A stretch of 64,000 nt of DNA from Actinomyces minihominis (GTDB lineage: Bacteria > Actinomycetota > Actinomycetes > Actinomycetales > Actinomycetaceae), in NCBI RefSeq assembly GCF_900187855.1, contig NZ_FYEG01000005.1:62001-126000 (forward strand). The letters are read 5' to 3'. Below, piece by piece: positions 28,065 to 36,103 of this stretch (positions are counted from its first letter, which is position 1; every line of letters begins with the position of its first letter). The notes under the pieces were generated by a model. That model did no database searches. It was not told the origin of the DNA and was given only the letters and a program-made list of their open reading frames with translations. Both the position numbers and the translations under genes were made by a program.

Positions 28065-28556
28065 ATGGCTATTAGAGATATTCGCATCATTGGTGATCCA
28101 ATCCTGCGCACGCCGACCGAGTGGATTACGGATATTGATGAGCGGGTAAAGTCCCTGGTCGAGGACCTGCTTGAGACCGTTGACATGGACGGCCGGGCCG
28201 GGCTGGCCGCAACCCAGATTGGGGTGGGCCTTCGCGCCTTCTCCTGGAACATCGATGGGGACATCGGGTACGTCCTTAACCCCAAACTGGTAGAGGTCTC
28301 GACCGAGGAGTACCAGGACGGGGATGAGGGGTGCCTTTCGGTTCCCGGCCTGTGGTTCCCGACGGAACGCGCCTGGTACGCGCGGGTTGAGGGCGTTGAT
28401 CTTGACGGGAAGCCGGTTGTTGTTGAGGGCGAAGAGCTGATGGCCCGTGCTCTCCAGCATGAAACCGACCACCTTGACGGGATGCTCTATATCGACCGCC
28501 TTGATCGTGCCACCAGGCGCAAGGCTCTGAAGGCTATCCGGGAGTCGAACTTCTAG
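28065..28556 (+). CDS. def: Peptide deformylase
   Basis: Removes the N-formyl group from nascent proteins. All three motifs are visible in the 163 residues: GLAATQIGV (motif I, GxGLAAxQ), EGCLSVPG (motif II, metal Cys) and [12 protein letters not shown] (motif III, HExxH). The gene sits five bases after proS, so the pair forms a short operon ended by a strong hairpin. Confidence 0.96.
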   Translation: MAIRDIRIIGDPILRTPTEWITDIDERVKSLVEDLLETVDMDGRAGLAATQIGVGLRAFSWNIDGDIGYVLNPKLVEVSTEEYQDGDEGCLSVPGLWFPTERAWYARVEGVDLDGKPVVVEGEELMARALQHETDHLDGMLYIDRLDRATRRKALKAIRESNF

Positions 28557-28574
28557 TTTGATCTGGCAGAGTTC

Positions 28575-28605
28575 GGGGCCCGCAGGTTGATTACCTGCGG
28601 GCCCC
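28575..28605. terminator. Bidirectional terminator between def and wecB
   Basis: GGGGCCCGCAGGT (28575-28587) pairs perfectly with ACCTGCGGGCCCC (28593-28605). It separates two convergent genes; a short AAATTCT tract follows on the plus strand. Confidence 0.78.
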
Positions 28606-28632
28606 AAATTCTAGGTGCTGGCCGCTGTGCTG

Positions 28633-29754
28633 CTACTTGGCAGTAGCCAGAATGTCAGCCATCTGGCGACTTGCGGTGCCATCACCGTAGGGGTTTACGG
28701 CGTGCGCCATCGCATCGTAGGACTCAGCGTCGTGAAGCAGGGTCTGAGCGGCCTCATAAATGGCCTGCTCGTTGGTGCCGACCAGGCGCGCGGTGCCCGC
28801 GGTGACGCCCTCCATACGTTCGGTGACATTGCGCATGACGAGGACGGGTTTGCCCAGTGAAGGGGCCTCCTCTTGGATTCCCCCCGAGTCGGTGAGTACG
28901 AAGTAGGAGCGTTCCATGAGCCAGATCAACCTGGGGTAGTCGAGGGGGGCAATCAGGTGGATGTTGGGCTGTCCTGACAGGTACTTCTCAACCGGCTTCT
29001 GAACATTGGGGTTGAGGTGAACCGGGTAGATGAACTCGACGTTGGGATTATCGGTTGCGAGCCTGGAAATGGCTGCACACATCTGCTGGAAGCCATCACC
29101 GAATGACTCGCGGCGGTGACCGGTCACCAGGACGATTCGCCTGCTCCAGTCCAGGGTGGGAAGCAGGTCTTCCAGGGGATTTCCGCCCTGGTCCTTGAGG
29201 ATATCGACCGCCCAGAAGAGAGCATCAATGACGGTGTTGCCAACCATGTGAATCTTGGAGGCATCGACGCCCTCAGCGAGGAGGTTATCGCTGGCCTGGG
29301 GTGTGGGGGTGAAATGGAAGTCTGTGAGGCGGGTCGCAAGAAGGCGGTTACCTTCCTCTGGGAAGGGGGAGAAGAGGTCGCCGCTGCGAAGTCCAGCTTC
29401 GAGGTGTCCCACTTTGATCTTCTTGTAGAAGGCACCCAGTGCCCCAACAAGAACGCTGGTCGTGTCACCCTGGACCAGGACGACATCGGGGGAAACCTGA
29501 TCGAGAACTGGCTCAAGTCCGACCAGAATCGACGATGTCACCCCGAAGAGACTCTGGTTGGGCTTCATAACCTCGAGGTCGAAGTCCGGCTTGATGGAGA
29601 AGAAATCGAGAACCTGGTACAGCATCTCCCGGTGTTGCCCGGTCACACAGACCGAGACCTCAAACTCTTCGGGGCGCCCCTTCAGTTCGCGAATCATCGG
29701 TGCCATCTTGATTGCTTCGGGGCGGGTTCCGAAGACAAAAAGAACCTTCTTCAC
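28633..29754 (-). CDS. wecB: UDP-N-acetylglucosamine 2-epimerase (non-hydrolysing)
   Basis: Interconverts UDP-GlcNAc and UDP-ManNAc for surface polysaccharides or teichoic acid linkage units. The N-terminus FVFGTRPEAIKMAPMIREL is the family hallmark. VCVTGQHREMLYQVLDFF, VQGDTTSVLVGALGAFY, LVTGHRRESFGDGFQ and LTDSGGIQEEAPSLGKPVLVMRNVTER complete the set. 373 residues, normal. It stands alone, convergent with def. On its other side is a divergent promoter region for the DUF3145 gene. Confidence 0.95.
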   Translation of the reverse strand: MKKVLFVFGTRPEAIKMAPMIRELKGRPEEFEVSVCVTGQHREMLYQVLDFFSIKPDFDLEVMKPNQSLFGVTSSILVGLEPVLDQVSPDVVLVQGDTTSVLVGALGAFYKKIKVGHLEAGLRSGDLFSPFPEEGNRLLATRLTDFHFTPTPQASDNLLAEGVDASKIHMVGNTVIDALFWAVDILKDQGGNPLEDLLPTLDWSRRIVLVTGHRRESFGDGFQQMCAAISRLATDNPNVEFIYPVHLNPNVQKPVEKYLSGQPNIHLIAPLDYPRLIWLMERSYFVLTDSGGIQEEAPSLGKPVLVMRNVTERMEGVTAGTARLVGTNEQAIYEAAQTLLHDAESYDAMAHAVNPYGDGTASRQMADILATAK

Positions 29755-29914
29755 TTCTTCTCCTTCTGTGTGTCCCAGTGGACCACTATGCCTCGAGTCT
29801 AAACCGCTGAGTGGGCAAAAGCCGCTTCCGAGCCCGGGTGATGGTGCCTTGCATCAGTTGGCTGAACCGCACCCCAGGGGAGCCGCTTCAAGGATGAGGG
29901 TGATAACTCGGACC

Positions 29915-29944
29915 TTGGCGTTGCGGGGCAGATCAGGCTAATCT
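29915..29944 (+). promoter_or_regulatory. Candidate promoter for the DUF3145/acyl-carrier-like pair
   Basis: TTGGCG at 29915-29920 and TAATCT at 29939-29944 are separated by 18 bases, about 70 bases before the ATG at 30016. The surrounding 261-base gap holds no gene. Confidence 0.45.
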
Positions 29945-30015
29945 TGGACCATCGCCATCCTGGTTGATGCAAGGACGTTGGGGAAGACGAACCTTGTCAC
30001 TAACGGGAGGTAGCG

Positions 30016-30516
30016 ATGCTAGGAACAACGACCCGCGGTGTGCTTTTCGTACACTCGGTTCCCCCAGCGCTTGGGCCGCACGTAGAGTGGGCGGCCGCTT
30101 CGGCCCTGGGGCGTGAAGTGCGCCTAGAATGGACAGCCCAGCCGGCTGCTCCTGGGATGATGCGCGCCGAACTGTCCTGGGTGGGTGAGGTTGGCACCGG
30201 CGCTCGCCTCGCCTCTGCACTGAGGGGGTGGGAGCACCTTCGCTACGAAGTCACAGAGGAAGCCACTCGGGATTCAGATGGCTCGCGTTGGTCCCATACC
30301 CCGGAGCTTGGTATCTTCCACCACCAGATGGACTCTGCGGGGAACGTCGTGGTCTCTGAGAACCAGGTCCGAGCAGCTATCGAGTCAGCCCACAACTACG
30401 AGGACCTGAGGGACGCCCTCGACCTCGCCCTCGGCCAGGCCTGGGATGATGAGCTGGAACCGTTCCGTTACGCGGGTGCCGGTGCCCCCGTCCGCTGGCT
30501 TCACCGCGTGAGCTAG
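30016..30516 (+). CDS. DUF3145 domain protein
   Basis: A 166-residue protein of the actinobacterial DUF3145 family, recognised by TRGVLFVHSVPPALGPHVEWA and the W-rich centre (LRGWEHLRYEVTE). The function is not known. In streptomycetes and mycobacteria DUF3145 genes lie beside fatty-acid synthesis genes (fabD, acpP, fabF, accD). The following gene here resembles an acyl carrier protein, which supports the same connection. A GGGAGG site precedes the ATG. The two genes are two bases apart. Confidence 0.88.
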   Translation: MLGTTTRGVLFVHSVPPALGPHVEWAAASALGREVRLEWTAQPAAPGMMRAELSWVGEVGTGARLASALRGWEHLRYEVTEEATRDSDGSRWSHTPELGIFHHQMDSAGNVVVSENQVRAAIESAHNYEDLRDALDLALGQAWDDELEPFRYAGAGAPVRWLHRVS

Positions 30517-30518
30517 CC

Positions 30519-30893
30519 ATGTCGACAATCGGCGATCAGTTTGGTGCTCTGGCAGCACTGTTCGGTGGGGACGGGGAAGCCTCACCGAGCAGTGCGCCCC
30601 AGCAGGTAGAAGTTGTCGAGGATGAGTCCGTCGAGGCTGCCGAGGGCGAATCCTCGGTAAGCGGTGAGGCCACCTTCGCCTCCACGCTCATCGCCACCAT
30701 CTGCGAGTTGAATGGCATGTCGGCTGAGGACTTCGACTTTGATGCCAGCCTGGCGGATGAACTTGACATTCAGGGCCTGCCGCTCTGGGCACTCGTCGCA
30801 GAACTAGAGCGCTTTGCGGGCGCCAAGTTCCCCGACCCGGTGGTAGAGGCGTGGAGAACCCCTAGAGATATCCTCAGCTCCGAGCAGGACTGA
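30519..30893 (+). CDS. Acyl-carrier-like protein lacking the phosphopantetheine serine
   Basis: A 124-residue acidic protein. After a low-complexity acidic N-terminus (about residues 15-50) the rest reads like an acyl carrier domain: an early helix around TICELNGMSAEDFDFDASL, then ADELDIQGLPLWALVAELERFAG, and a final KFPDPV helix. In true carriers the start of the second helix is DSL with the modified serine; when the helices are aligned on the downstream AELERF segment, that position is a glutamine and no serine is nearby. It may be an inactive or regulatory carrier-like protein. The coupling to DUF3145 is the best functional clue. Confidence 0.6.
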   Translation: MSTIGDQFGALAALFGGDGEASPSSAPQQVEVVEDESVEAAEGESSVSGEATFASTLIATICELNGMSAEDFDFDASLADELDIQGLPLWALVAELERFAGAKFPDPVVEAWRTPRDILSSEQD

Positions 30894-30904
30894 CAGCCGA
30901 GCCC

Positions 30905-31723
30905 CTAGTACTGAGCTGGTTTTGCTTCGCCCTCCGCGGGGCTGCCAAACCGCTTGGCGAGCGCTTCACTTCCACGTGCCACCAGGGAGACGTCGGCGCC
31001 CACCAGTAGAAAGTCGACGCCCGCCTCGAGGTAGGACTGGGCCACCTGGGGGTCGAAAGCGTTGATACCAACAGGTTTGCCCGCAGCGTGAGCCGCGGCG
31101 ATCACCGAGTGTGCGGCTGCAACAACGTCGGGATGCGACTGCTGACCGAGCAAGCCCATTGAGGCTGCCAGGTCTGAAGGGCCAATGAAGACGGCGTCGA
31201 CGCCCTCGACAGCGAGGATCTCAGCAACATTGTCGACCGCTTCCATCGACTCGATCTGAATCGTCACACTGACGTGAGTGGAGGCCTCTTGCAGATACCC
31301 CGGGATACGTCCCCAGCGTCCCGACCGCGCCAAGGCGCTCCCAACCCCGCGGATACCACGCGGCGGGTAGGAGGCGGCAGTAACAGCAGCTTCGGCCTCG
31401 GCGGCAGAGGAAATCATCGGGACCACGATATTTTGCGAACCAAGATCCAGAATCTGCTTGATCAAGACCGGGTCGGCGGCAGGAACCCTGATCGCCGCCG
31501 TAATCGGGTAGGCGGCAATGGCCTGCAACTGGACCTGCATGTCCATCAGGCTGAGGGGGGAGTGCTCGGCATCCAAGAGGAGCCAGTCCAGTCCTGAACC
31601 AGCACAGATCTCAGCCATGACCGGGGAGCCGGAGCAGAGCCACATGCCCGCCAGTGCGCTCCCCCCAGCCCTACGGCGGTGAGCCAGGTGCTGGGCGAAG
31701 GTTGGCTTTAGAGGAAGCGACAT
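30905..31723 (-). CDS. hpaI: 4-hydroxy-2-oxoheptanedioate aldolase HpaI
   Basis: Class II pyruvate aldolase that splits 4-hydroxy-2-oxoheptane-1,7-dioate into pyruvate and succinate semialdehyde, the last ring-derived step. The HpcH/HpaI family signatures are DWLLLDAEHSPLSL, AIRVPAADPVLIKQILDLGSQNIVVPMI (with the conserved Arg), IQIESMEAVDNV (metal Glu) and VFIGPSDLAASMG (metal Asp). The ATG at 31723 (SLPLKPTFAQHL) is chosen; the open frame extends 19 residues further into hpaH and is rejected. 272 residues. It overlaps hpaH by 16 bases and ends the operon, close to the convergent acyl-carrier-like gene with no clear terminator. Confidence 0.93.
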   Translation of the reverse strand: MSLPLKPTFAQHLAHRRRAGGSALAGMWLCSGSPVMAEICAGSGLDWLLLDAEHSPLSLMDMQVQLQAIAAYPITAAIRVPAADPVLIKQILDLGSQNIVVPMISSAAEAEAAVTAASYPPRGIRGVGSALARSGRWGRIPGYLQEASTHVSVTIQIESMEAVDNVAEILAVEGVDAVFIGPSDLAASMGLLGQQSHPDVVAAAHSVIAAAHAAGKPVGINAFDPQVAQSYLEAGVDFLLVGADVSLVARGSEALAKRFGSPAEGEAKPAQY

Positions 31724-32493
31724 GAGATGGTCCCCAGGTCTCCGTAGTCGGCCAGGACGGTGTCGCCACGCTCGACCCACATCGGTCGGGTAAAGGACCC
31801 CGCCAGGATCAGATCACCAGCCTTGAGGTAGTCGCCGTGGGCAGCCAGTTTGTCTGCCAGCCAAGCCACGCCCGTGGCCGGATGGTTGAGGACGGCGGCG
31901 GCAACGCCGGACTCCTCAATGATCTGATTGCGATAGAGCAGAGCAGAGACCCAACGCAGGTCGACGCCGTCGGGTTTCGTGGGGTTGCCGCCGTAGACCA
32001 TGGCGCCCATGGCCGCGTTGTCGCTGATGGTGTCAACGATGGTGCGGCCCTGCATTTCGATGCGGGAGGAGAGGATCTCCAGGGCAGGAATGACGTACTC
32101 GGTCGCCCGCATGACGTCGAAGATGGTGGTGGAGGGACCGCGCAGGTCCTCTTTGAGGAGGAAGGCCAACTCAACTTCGATGCGTACGTTAGAGAAGCGG
32201 TCGAAGGGGATTTCCGCTCCGTTTTCGTAGACCATGTCGTCAAAGATGGCGCCGTAGTCGGGTTCAGTGATGCCGGTGGCGACCTGCATCACCTTGGAGG
32301 TGAGGCCGATCTTGCGGCCGACCAGGGTACGCCCCTTGGCTAGGCTGCGCTCCACCCAGCGTCCCTGGACCCGGTAGGAGTCCTCTACTTCCATCCCTGG
32401 GTAGCGCGCGGTGAGAAGCGGAATCATGGTGCGCGACTCCTCGGCCTCAGCCAACTCATCTGCAATGGAGGTAACTTGGTCTTCGCTCAGCAC
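31708..32493 (-). CDS. hpaH: 2-oxohept-3-ene-1,7-dioate hydratase HpaH
   Basis: Hydrates 2-oxohept-3-enedioate to 4-hydroxy-2-oxoheptanedioate. Family motifs seen are GRKIGLTSKVMQ, PDYGAIFDDMVY, VRIEVELAFLLKEDL (metal Glu residues), ALEILSSRI, DNAAMGAMVYGG and LNHPATGVAWLADKLA. The GTG at 32493 is preferred over an upstream TTG because AGGAAGGA lies seven bases before it; this gives 261 residues. It overlaps hpaI. A hairpin lies between it and hpaD. Confidence 0.93.
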   Translation of the reverse strand: MLSEDQVTSIADELAEAEESRTMIPLLTARYPGMEVEDSYRVQGRWVERSLAKGRTLVGRKIGLTSKVMQVATGITEPDYGAIFDDMVYENGAEIPFDRFSNVRIEVELAFLLKEDLRGPSTTIFDVMRATEYVIPALEILSSRIEMQGRTIVDTISDNAAMGAMVYGGNPTKPDGVDLRWVSALLYRNQIIEESGVAAAVLNHPATGVAWLADKLAAHGDYLKAGDLILAGSFTRPMWVERGDTVLADYGDLGTISCRFL

Positions 32494-32521
32494 GGGGGCA
32501 TCCTTCCTAAGTTTCAAATGA

Positions 32522-32553
32522 AGGTGGTGGGGACGACGCTGTCCCCACCACCT
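32522..32553 (-). promoter_or_regulatory. Intercistronic hairpin between hpaD and hpaH
   Basis: AGGTGGTGGGGAC and GTCCCCACCACCT pair perfectly over 13 bp around a six-base loop. There is no U-tract on the leftward strand, so it is more likely an RNA-stability or partial attenuation element that sets different expression of hpaD and hpaHI. Confidence 0.55.
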
Positions 32554-32563
32554 GTACTACTGG

Positions 32564-33712
32564 TTAGAGCTGGTTACCCAGCTTGAACTCGCCGAGCTTC
32601 CACTCCGGCATGCTTTCGTCGTCGTCAACTCGAGTGTAGGAGAAGCCGTCGGCGCCGATGGTTGCTTCCAACTCCGATTCATCGGTGCGGGAAACAAGGG
32701 GAACCAGGTTGTCGTCGAGGTCGAGGACGCGTGAGGCATCCCGGTACCAGGAGGGGACCACCGGGGTGCCCCACCAGTCGCGACGCTGGTTGTCGTGGAC
32801 GTCCCAGGAGACCTTGGGGTTGTCGGGATCGCCCGTGTAGTAGTCCTGGGTGTAGATCTCAACGCGGTGCCCATCGGGGTCACGCAGGTAGAGGTAGAAG
32901 GCGTTGGAAACGCCGTGACGGCCCGGGCCGCGCTCAATGCGGTCAGACTGGCGCAGCGCTCCCAGTTTGTCGCAGATGGCGAGGATGTTGTGCTTCTCGT
33001 GAGTCGCGAAGGCAATGTGGTGCATGCGGGGTCCGTCGCCACCGGTCATTGCGGTGTCGTGCACGGTCGGCTTGCGGCGCACCCAGGCGGCGTAGACGGT
33101 GCCGTCCTCGTCAACAATCTCTTCGGTAACACCGAAGCCGAGGTCCTCCATGTAACCGATGGCGCGAGGTACGTTCGGGGTGACCTGGTTGAAGTGGTCG
33201 AGGCGGACCAGCGCGCCCGGCGTGTAGAGCTGGTAGTCCCAGGCGAGACGCTTCTGGTGGTCAACGTCGTAGAAGAACTCGTAGGGGAAGCCGAGGGGAT
33301 CCTGGACCCGCAGGATCTCACCCATGCCGGGAACGGTGCCCGCGGGAACACGCTTGACCTTGCAGCCCATCTCCCTGTAGAACTCCTCGGCCAGCTCCAG
33401 GTCCTTGGGGGAGCGGACGCGGTAGCCGAAGGCGCGAACAGCGGGTACGTCACCCTTGCGCAGAATCAGGTTGTGGTGGATGAACTCTTCCAGGGAACGC
33501 AGGTAGATCTCGTTCTCGTTTTCCTCTGTCACAACGAGGCCGAGGACGTCCGCGTAGAACTTGCGGGAGGCTTCGAGGTCGGAAACGACGATGTCCATGT
33601 AGGCGGCGCGCAGGACGTCCGGCGCGGGAACGGAAGGGGTGGGGACGGGGCTGGAGCCGAGGATGACTTCGGGGTCGAGGTAGGGGACTTCTGTCTTGTT
33701 GTCGTCTGCCAT
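32564..33712 (-). CDS. hpaD: 3,4-dihydroxyphenylacetate 2,3-dioxygenase (VOC type)
   Basis: Extradiol ring cleavage of homoprotocatechuate to 5-carboxymethyl-2-hydroxymuconate semialdehyde. The protein (382 residues) is of the vicinal-oxygen-chelate kind known from Brevibacterium fuscum and Arthrobacter, not the unrelated E. coli HpaD. The 2-His-1-Glu metal site is His173 (LDHFN), His232 (MHHIAF) and Glu285 (HRVEIY); the spacings of 59 and 53 residues match those of the well-studied homoprotocatechuate dioxygenases. Iron or manganese cannot be distinguished. Start ATG with a GGCGC-weak site; the gene is central in the operon between hpaE and hpaH. Confidence 0.95.
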   Translation of the reverse strand: MADDNKTEVPYLDPEVILGSSPVPTPSVPAPDVLRAAYMDIVVSDLEASRKFYADVLGLVVTEENENEIYLRSLEEFIHHNLILRKGDVPAVRAFGYRVRSPKDLELAEEFYREMGCKVKRVPAGTVPGMGEILRVQDPLGFPYEFFYDVDHQKRLAWDYQLYTPGALVRLDHFNQVTPNVPRAIGYMEDLGFGVTEEIVDEDGTVYAAWVRRKPTVHDTAMTGGDGPRMHHIAFATHEKHNILAICDKLGALRQSDRIERGPGRHGVSNAFYLYLRDPDGHRVEIYTQDYYTGDPDNPKVSWDVHDNQRRDWWGTPVVPSWYRDASRVLDLDDNLVPLVSRTDESELEATIGADGFSYTRVDDDESMPEWKLGEFKLGNQL

Positions 33713-33733
33713 GAGAGCGCCTTTGCTTTCTAA

Positions 33734-33801
33734 CGCGTCATCCGTTGACGCGGGTGGGATTTTGGTGGGGTGTGGGACGGGCTAAGGGCACCCGCCCCAC
33801 A
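33734..33801 (-). promoter_or_regulatory. Two intercistronic hairpins between hpaE and hpaD
   Basis: CGCGTCA/TGACGCG (33734-33752) and TGTGGGACGGG/CCCGCCCCACA (33771-33801, one mismatch) fill the 97-base gap. Like the hpaD-hpaH hairpin they may protect or partition the operon mRNA. Confidence 0.5.
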
Positions 33802-33809
33802 GGGGTGAG

Positions 33810-35324
33810 TTACTGCTTGCCGAAAGTAGGGTTGTGGACTTTACCCAGGTTGATCTGCACCGACTGCTGATCAGTGTAGAAATCAATGGAGCGGTAGCCG
33901 CCCTCGTGGCCAAGTCCCGAAGCCTTGACGCCACCGAAGGGGGTGCGTAGGTCACGAACGTTGTTGGAGTTGAGCCACACCATGCCGGCCTCGACGTTCT
34001 GAGCGAAGTTGTGGGCCCGCTTCAGATCATTGGTCCAGATGTAGGCCGCCAGACCGTACTTGGTGTTGTTGGCCAGGGCTAGGCCTTCTTCGTCAGTGTC
34101 GAAGGGGGTGATTGCGACGACCGGGCCGAAGATCTCCTCCTGGAAGATGCGAGCGTCAGGTGCCACGTCAGCGAAGACGGTTGGGGCAACAAAGTTACCG
34201 GTGGGGAAGTCCTTGGGACGACCGCCGCCTGCGACCAGGCGTCCTTCTTCCTTACCGATTTCGACGTAGCTCATAACCTTGTCGTAGTGCTCGGGGTGGA
34301 CGAGGGCGCCGACCTCGGTGTTCGGATCAGAGGGAAGGCCGACTTTGATGCGGCTTGCCTGAGCGGCGTACTTCTCGACGAACTCGTCGTAGATATCGCG
34401 CTGAACCAGGATGCGGGAGCCAGCGGTGCAACGCTCACCGTTCAGGGAGAAGACCCCGAAGATGGTCGCGTCTACCGCGTCATCCACGTTGGCATCCGCG
34501 AAGACTACGGCGGGGGACTTGCCGCCGAGCTCCATGGAGAGGCCCTTCAGGAAGGGTGCGGAGTTGGCGAAGATCAGGCTGCCCGTCGAGCTCTCCCCGG
34601 TGAAGGAGATGAGGGGAACGTCCGGGTGCTTGACCAGGGAGTCACCGGCAGTTTCGCCCAGTCCGTTGACCAGGTTGAAGACACCGGCGGGAACTCCGGC
34701 CTCGGCAAAGATGTTGCCCCACAGGGATGCGGACAGGGGGGTGAACTCCGCGGGCTTCAGGACCACGGTGTTACCGGTGGCGAGGGCGGGAGCCAGCTTC
34801 CAGGACTCCAGCATGAAGGGGGTGTTCCACGGGGTAATCAGGCCGGCGACGCCGATCGGCTTGCGGTTGACGTAGTTCATTTGGCGCCCCGGCACCTTGA
34901 ACGCGTCATCGACCTGGGCGACGACGAGGTCGGCGAAGAAGCGGAAGTTTTCGGCGGCTCGACGTGCCTGCCCCAGAGCCTGGGTGATTGGCAGACCCGA
35001 GTCGTAGGACTCGAGTTCGGCAAGGCGCTCGTCCTCGGCCTCAATCAGATCCGCAACCCTGTGCAGGATGCGGGAGCGTTCGCGGGGAAGCATCTTGGGC
35101 CAGGGGCCGGTCTCAAATGCCTTCTTGGCGGCTGCAACTGCGCGTTCCACGTCGGCCTTGTCGCCGGAAGCGGCCTGAATGTAGGTCTCGTTAGTGACCG
35201 GGTTTAGGACGTCAAAAGTCTCTCCGCTGAGGGAGGGGACGTAGTTTCCATCAATGTAATGAAGAATCTGCTCCGGCAGGTTGGCCGGCGCAGGGGCCGC
35301 TGCCATGTTCTCTTGGTCGGTCAC
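33810..35324 (-). CDS. hpaE: 5-carboxymethyl-2-hydroxymuconate semialdehyde dehydrogenase
   Basis: NAD-dependent aldehyde dehydrogenase that oxidises the ring-cleavage product to 5-carboxymethyl-2-hydroxymuconate. The ALDH landmarks are TPWNTPFMLESWKLAPAL, the general base Glu265 in SMELGGKSPAVVF and the nucleophile Cys299 in NGERCTAGSRI; LFAEVFGPV-type EEIFGPVVAI follows. 504 residues, expected length. The assignment to HpaE, as opposed to a generic ALDH, rests on its place between the regulator and hpaD and on the overall resemblance. GGAGG precedes the start. Confidence 0.93.
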   Translation of the reverse strand: MTDQENMAAAPAPANLPEQILHYIDGNYVPSLSGETFDVLNPVTNETYIQAASGDKADVERAVAAAKKAFETGPWPKMLPRERSRILHRVADLIEAEDERLAELESYDSGLPITQALGQARRAAENFRFFADLVVAQVDDAFKVPGRQMNYVNRKPIGVAGLITPWNTPFMLESWKLAPALATGNTVVLKPAEFTPLSASLWGNIFAEAGVPAGVFNLVNGLGETAGDSLVKHPDVPLISFTGESSTGSLIFANSAPFLKGLSMELGGKSPAVVFADANVDDAVDATIFGVFSLNGERCTAGSRILVQRDIYDEFVEKYAAQASRIKVGLPSDPNTEVGALVHPEHYDKVMSYVEIGKEEGRLVAGGGRPKDFPTGNFVAPTVFADVAPDARIFQEEIFGPVVAITPFDTDEEGLALANNTKYGLAAYIWTNDLKRAHNFAQNVEAGMVWLNSNNVRDLRTPFGGVKASGLGHEGGYRSIDFYTDQQSVQINLGKVHNPTFGKQ

Positions 35325-35335
35325 TTGGCCTCCTG

Positions 35336-36103
35336 TTAGATGGGAGAGGGCGCCGGGGTCTCGGCGTCCTCATGTTCGCGAATCAAGTAGGCATCCATCG
35401 TGGCTGTGCGGTGCGTGCGCACGGCATTTTCGATAGCCGCTGACGGTGCCCCATTTTCAATGAGTTCCAGAATGACGGAGTGCTCCCGCACGGACTCCTT
35501 TGCCCGGTTGGGAACGAAGGCGAAGGTGGATTCCCGGAGGTTTCCGAGCATCGCCCATTCCGCGTGAACCAGATCCGTCAGCCTGTCGTTTGGACAACCC
35601 AGCAGCAGGGCGGCGTGGAACTCCTGGTTCAAGACTGTGAACAGCCTGGCGTTGAACTCGTCCAGGGTGTCGCGCATCAGGTCGTTGACCCGTCGCGCCT
35701 TTTCGATTTGGTTTCTGGTTAGGTTGGGCGCGCTCAGAGCCGTGGCTGCGCCTTCGATGATGGCCAGTGTTTCCATGGAATGGGCGTACTGGGTGTCGTC
35801 GTACATTTTGACGCAGGCACCAACATTGCGTTCGAAGGTGACTAGCCCGTCGGCTTCGAGACGACGAATGGCTTCCCGGACCGGAACAACACTCATGTCC
35901 AGTTCGCCCGCAATCGAGGCGAGGACGAGTCGGTAGCCGGGTCCGTACTGGTGGCTAAGGATGCGTTCCTTGATCCAGAGGTAGGCGGTTTCGGCCTTCG
36001 AGATCGAGTCCTTGGGCTTGGGACGAGCGGCTTTAGGCCGCTTCTTCGTCCCGGAGGTCGCCTTCTTCTTGCGTGGCTTGCCGGGTTCTAGTTCTGCTTC
36101 CAT
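35336..36103 (-). CDS. GntR-family transcriptional regulator, FCD subgroup
   Basis: A 255-residue regulator. A lysine/proline-rich N-terminal tail (about 30 residues, KPRKKKATSGTKKRPKAA) precedes the winged helix (AYLWIKERILSHQYGPGYRL, SVVPVREAIRRLEADGLVTF). The C-terminal effector domain is all-helical FCD type (ARLFTVLNQEFHAALLLG, EHSVILELIENG, RTHRTATMD). ATG at 36103 or GTG at 36124 could start it; both overlap hpaG. It lies inside the operon it probably represses. The three ATCGTATACGAT palindromes in the island are the obvious candidate binding sites, and a pathway intermediate the candidate inducer. Confidence 0.9.
   Translation of the reverse strand: MEAELEPGKPRKKKATSGTKKRPKAARPKPKDSISKAETAYLWIKERILSHQYGPGYRLVLASIAGELDMSVVPVREAIRRLEADGLVTFERNVGACVKMYDDTQYAHSMETLAIIEGAATALSAPNLTRNQIEKARRVNDLMRDTLDEFNARLFTVLNQEFHAALLLGCPNDRLTDLVHAEWAMLGNLRESTFAFVPNRAKESVREHSVILELIENGAPSAAIENAVRTHRTATMDAYLIREHEDAETPAPSPI

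Noticed and set aside
29116-29802. 228-codon plus-strand open frame opposite wecB
   Set aside because: Antisense to an unambiguous UDP-GlcNAc 2-epimerase.
30905-31780. Longer hpaI frame from 31780
   Set aside because: The extra 19 residues lie inside hpaH, are arginine-rich and precede the conserved start at 31723.
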